From assembly GCA_022865845.1 (NCBI GenBank), contig JALHUC010000033.1:1-6488 (forward strand): a stretch of 6,488 nucleotides of DNA, in the 5' to 3' direction. The notes below the pieces were generated by a model that was not told the origin of the DNA, did no database searches, and saw nothing but the letters and a program-made list of their open reading frames with translations. How positions within the stretch are numbered: the stretch's first letter is position 1; every line of letters starts with the position of its first letter. Shown here piece after piece: positions 5,593 to 6,488 of this stretch. The translations under genes were made by a program, and so were the position numbers. The DNA is from a bacterium (GTDB taxonomy: Bacteria; BMS3Abin14).

Positions 5593-5616
5593 AAAAAAAG
5601 GGGGCCACAAGGCCCT
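5593..5616 (-). terminator. Small intrinsic terminator or attenuator between upp and uraA
   Basis: Read on the minus strand after the upp stop, GGGCC-TTGT-GGCCC forms a short all-GC stem with a tetraloop, followed at once by C and seven T. This is the form of a Rho-independent terminator. It lies 4 bp after the upp stop and about 35 bp before the uraA ribosome binding site. The 5-bp stem is short, so partial read-through into uraA is plausible. Confidence 0.6.
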
Positions 5617-5619
5617 CTT

Positions 5620-6246
5620 CTATTTGGTTCCGAAAATCTTGTCCCCGGCGTCCCCGAGGCCGGGCAGGATATACCCGATTTCGTTCAGTCGTTCGTCAAT
5701 AGCGGCGGTATAGACCTCCACGTCGGGGTGGCACTCTTCCAGCTTCTTCAACCCTTCAGGGGCGGCTACCAGGAAAAGCCCCTTGAGCCTGGTGCAGCCG
5801 TCTCTCTTGAGCATATCCACGGCGGCGCAAAGGGTGCCGCCGGTGGCCAGCATCGGGTCCAGTATGAGAGCGATCCTGTCCTGTATGTTGCTGGTCATCT
5901 TCTCGTAGTAAACTACCGGCTCGAGGGTTTCTTCGGTGCGATACATCCCAACGATGCTCACCCTTGCACTGGGGATGAGATCCAGGACCCCGTCCATCAT
6001 CCCGAGGCCGGCCCGGAGTATTGGTACCACGGTGATCTTCTTGCCTTTGATCCTCTCCACAGCTACCGGCCCTGCCCACCCCTGGACTGTTTCCGGCTCA
6101 GTGGGAAGGTCCTTGGTCGCTTCGTAGGTGAGCAGGCGTGCTACCTCGGAGGCCAGTTCACGAAAATCCTTGGTGCTGATATCGTGCCTCCGCATAAGGC
6201 CCAGCTTGTGCTTGAGCAGAGGATGGTCAACAACGGTCACCTGCAT
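5620..6246 (-). CDS. upp: Uracil phosphoribosyltransferase
   Basis: This cytoplasmic salvage enzyme makes UMP from uracil and PRPP. Its 208 residues equal the length of the E. coli enzyme. The type I phosphoribosyltransferase PRPP loop is intact at residues 130-138 (DPMLATGGT). The uracil-binding C-terminal segment is intact at 192-207, with [16 protein letters not shown]. The LRAG segment at 77-80 and the RTEET flexible loop at 103-107 are also present. The ATG at 6244-6246 has AGGAG about 10 nt upstream, slightly far but the only reasonable start for the conserved N-terminus. It is the first gene of a two-gene unit with uraA, so uptake and capture of uracil are encoded together. Confidence 0.97.
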   Translation of the reverse strand: MQVTVVDHPLLKHKLGLMRRHDISTKDFRELASEVARLLTYEATKDLPTEPETVQGWAGPVAVERIKGKKITVVPILRAGLGMMDGVLDLIPSARVSIVGMYRTEETLEPVVYYEKMTSNIQDRIALILDPMLATGGTLCAAVDMLKRDGCTRLKGLFLVAAPEGLKKLEECHPDVEVYTAAIDERLNEIGYILPGLGDAGDKIFGTK

Positions 6247-6325
6247 GGATGAGATACTCCTGAGGTTTTTGCGATGAAAAGACGAAATTACGGGACTGGA
6301 AGCCCCCTCCCTTAACCCGGATTAA

Positions 6326-6354
6326 AGTATAGCCGATGAGTTGGGGAAAAGGAA
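6326..6354 (-). promoter_or_regulatory. upp: Candidate promoter of upp-uraA
   Basis: On the minus strand a good -10 box TATACT (6326-6331) lies about 80 bp upstream of the upp ATG. The best -35 at 17 bp is TTCCTT (6349-6354), a weak match. The start region contains the partial palindrome TTAATCCGGGTTAA (6312-6325), which could be an operator or chance. No T-run suited to UTP-dependent reiterative initiation, as described for E. coli upp, is seen at the expected start. Confidence 0.4.
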
Positions 6355-6360
6355 ATAAAG

Positions 6361-6435
6361 AATCAGTAATCAGTGGTCAGTAATCGGTAATCAGTAAAAG
6401 AAACAGTAATCAGTAATCAGTAATCTGTGATCAGT
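6361..6435. repeat. Heptamer tandem array (AATCAGT type), two blocks
   Basis: Five 7-bp units of AATCAGT type (6361-6395), a 12-bp interruption (6396-6407) ending in CAGT, then four more units (6408-6435). Several units carry single substitutions. It lies upstream of the upp promoter region and is the longest array in the window. The 7-bp period without unique spacers rules out a CRISPR array. Confidence 0.85.
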
Positions 6436-6488
6436 AACAGCAGACCTCAAAACCTCTCCATTTTGTTTGCACTGCCGTACTTGACAAA
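6436..6488. other. Right edge, no gene recognised
   Basis: No coding signal is visible in these 53 bases. The window ends in TTGACAAA, which could be the -35 box of a rightward promoter beyond the edge, but nothing here can confirm it. Confidence 0.3.

Noticed and set aside
5560..5610. Longer uraA from a TTG start
   Set aside because: It would run through the terminator hairpin and the Shine-Dalgarno; GTG at 5559 has GGAGG at 5 nt.
5728..6252. 174-codon plus-strand frame opposite upp
   Set aside because: upp is complete with intact catalytic motifs; the opposite frame has no recognisable features.
6361..6435. CRISPR array
   Set aside because: The unit is 7 bp with no unique spacers and no cas genes nearby; it is a simple tandem repeat.

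Overview
The window is an ordinary-looking bacterial chromosomal segment of moderately high GC, with six real protein genes, one cut by the left edge, plus several small or uncertain elements. The gene content fits a free-living Gram-negative anaerobe or facultative anaerobe: a flavin oxidoreductase with a C-terminal cysteine cluster, a two-gene Trk potassium system and a upp-uraA pair. Protein style and the many period-7 intergenic repeats suggest a deltaproteobacterial (Desulfobacterota-like) genome. That assignment is an impression, not something the sequence proves.

Layout, left to right: (1) positions 1-177, the end of an old-yellow-enzyme-type NADH:flavin oxidoreductase. (2) positions 178-517, a gene-free stretch with an inverted pair of heptamer arrays and a 120-bp hairpin element with perfect 13-bp terminal inverted repeats, whose right end abuts the ribosome binding site of trkA. 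(3) positions 518-3386, trkA and trkH, together a complete potassium uptake system: TrkH is the membrane pore and TrkA the cytoplasmic NAD(H)/nucleotide-binding gating subunit. (4) positions 3387-3573, a 13-bp stem-loop overlapping the trkH stop, then a second inverted pair of heptamer arrays enclosing what may be the wreck of a small exported-protein gene. (5) positions 3574-4223, two small unrecognised genes: a 48-residue one-helix membrane protein and a 134-residue anchored or secreted protein with a cysteine every eight residues; the second ends at a strong terminator. (6) positions 4330-6246 on the minus strand, upp then uraA. UraA imports uracil and Upp converts it to UMP with PRPP, so the pair is a pyrimidine salvage unit. 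A small intrinsic terminator lies between the two genes and may lower or control uraA expression. (7) positions 6247-6488, the upp promoter region and a further heptamer array.

The most notable feature is the repeat architecture. Nearly every intergenic gap carries a short tandem array of exactly 7-bp period. The heptamer differs from gap to gap, arrays usually have about four units, and two gaps carry arrays as facing inverted arms. No obvious new multi-gene system is visible. The best candidates for something undescribed are this repeat family, the hairpin element in front of trkA and the cysteine-octad protein.
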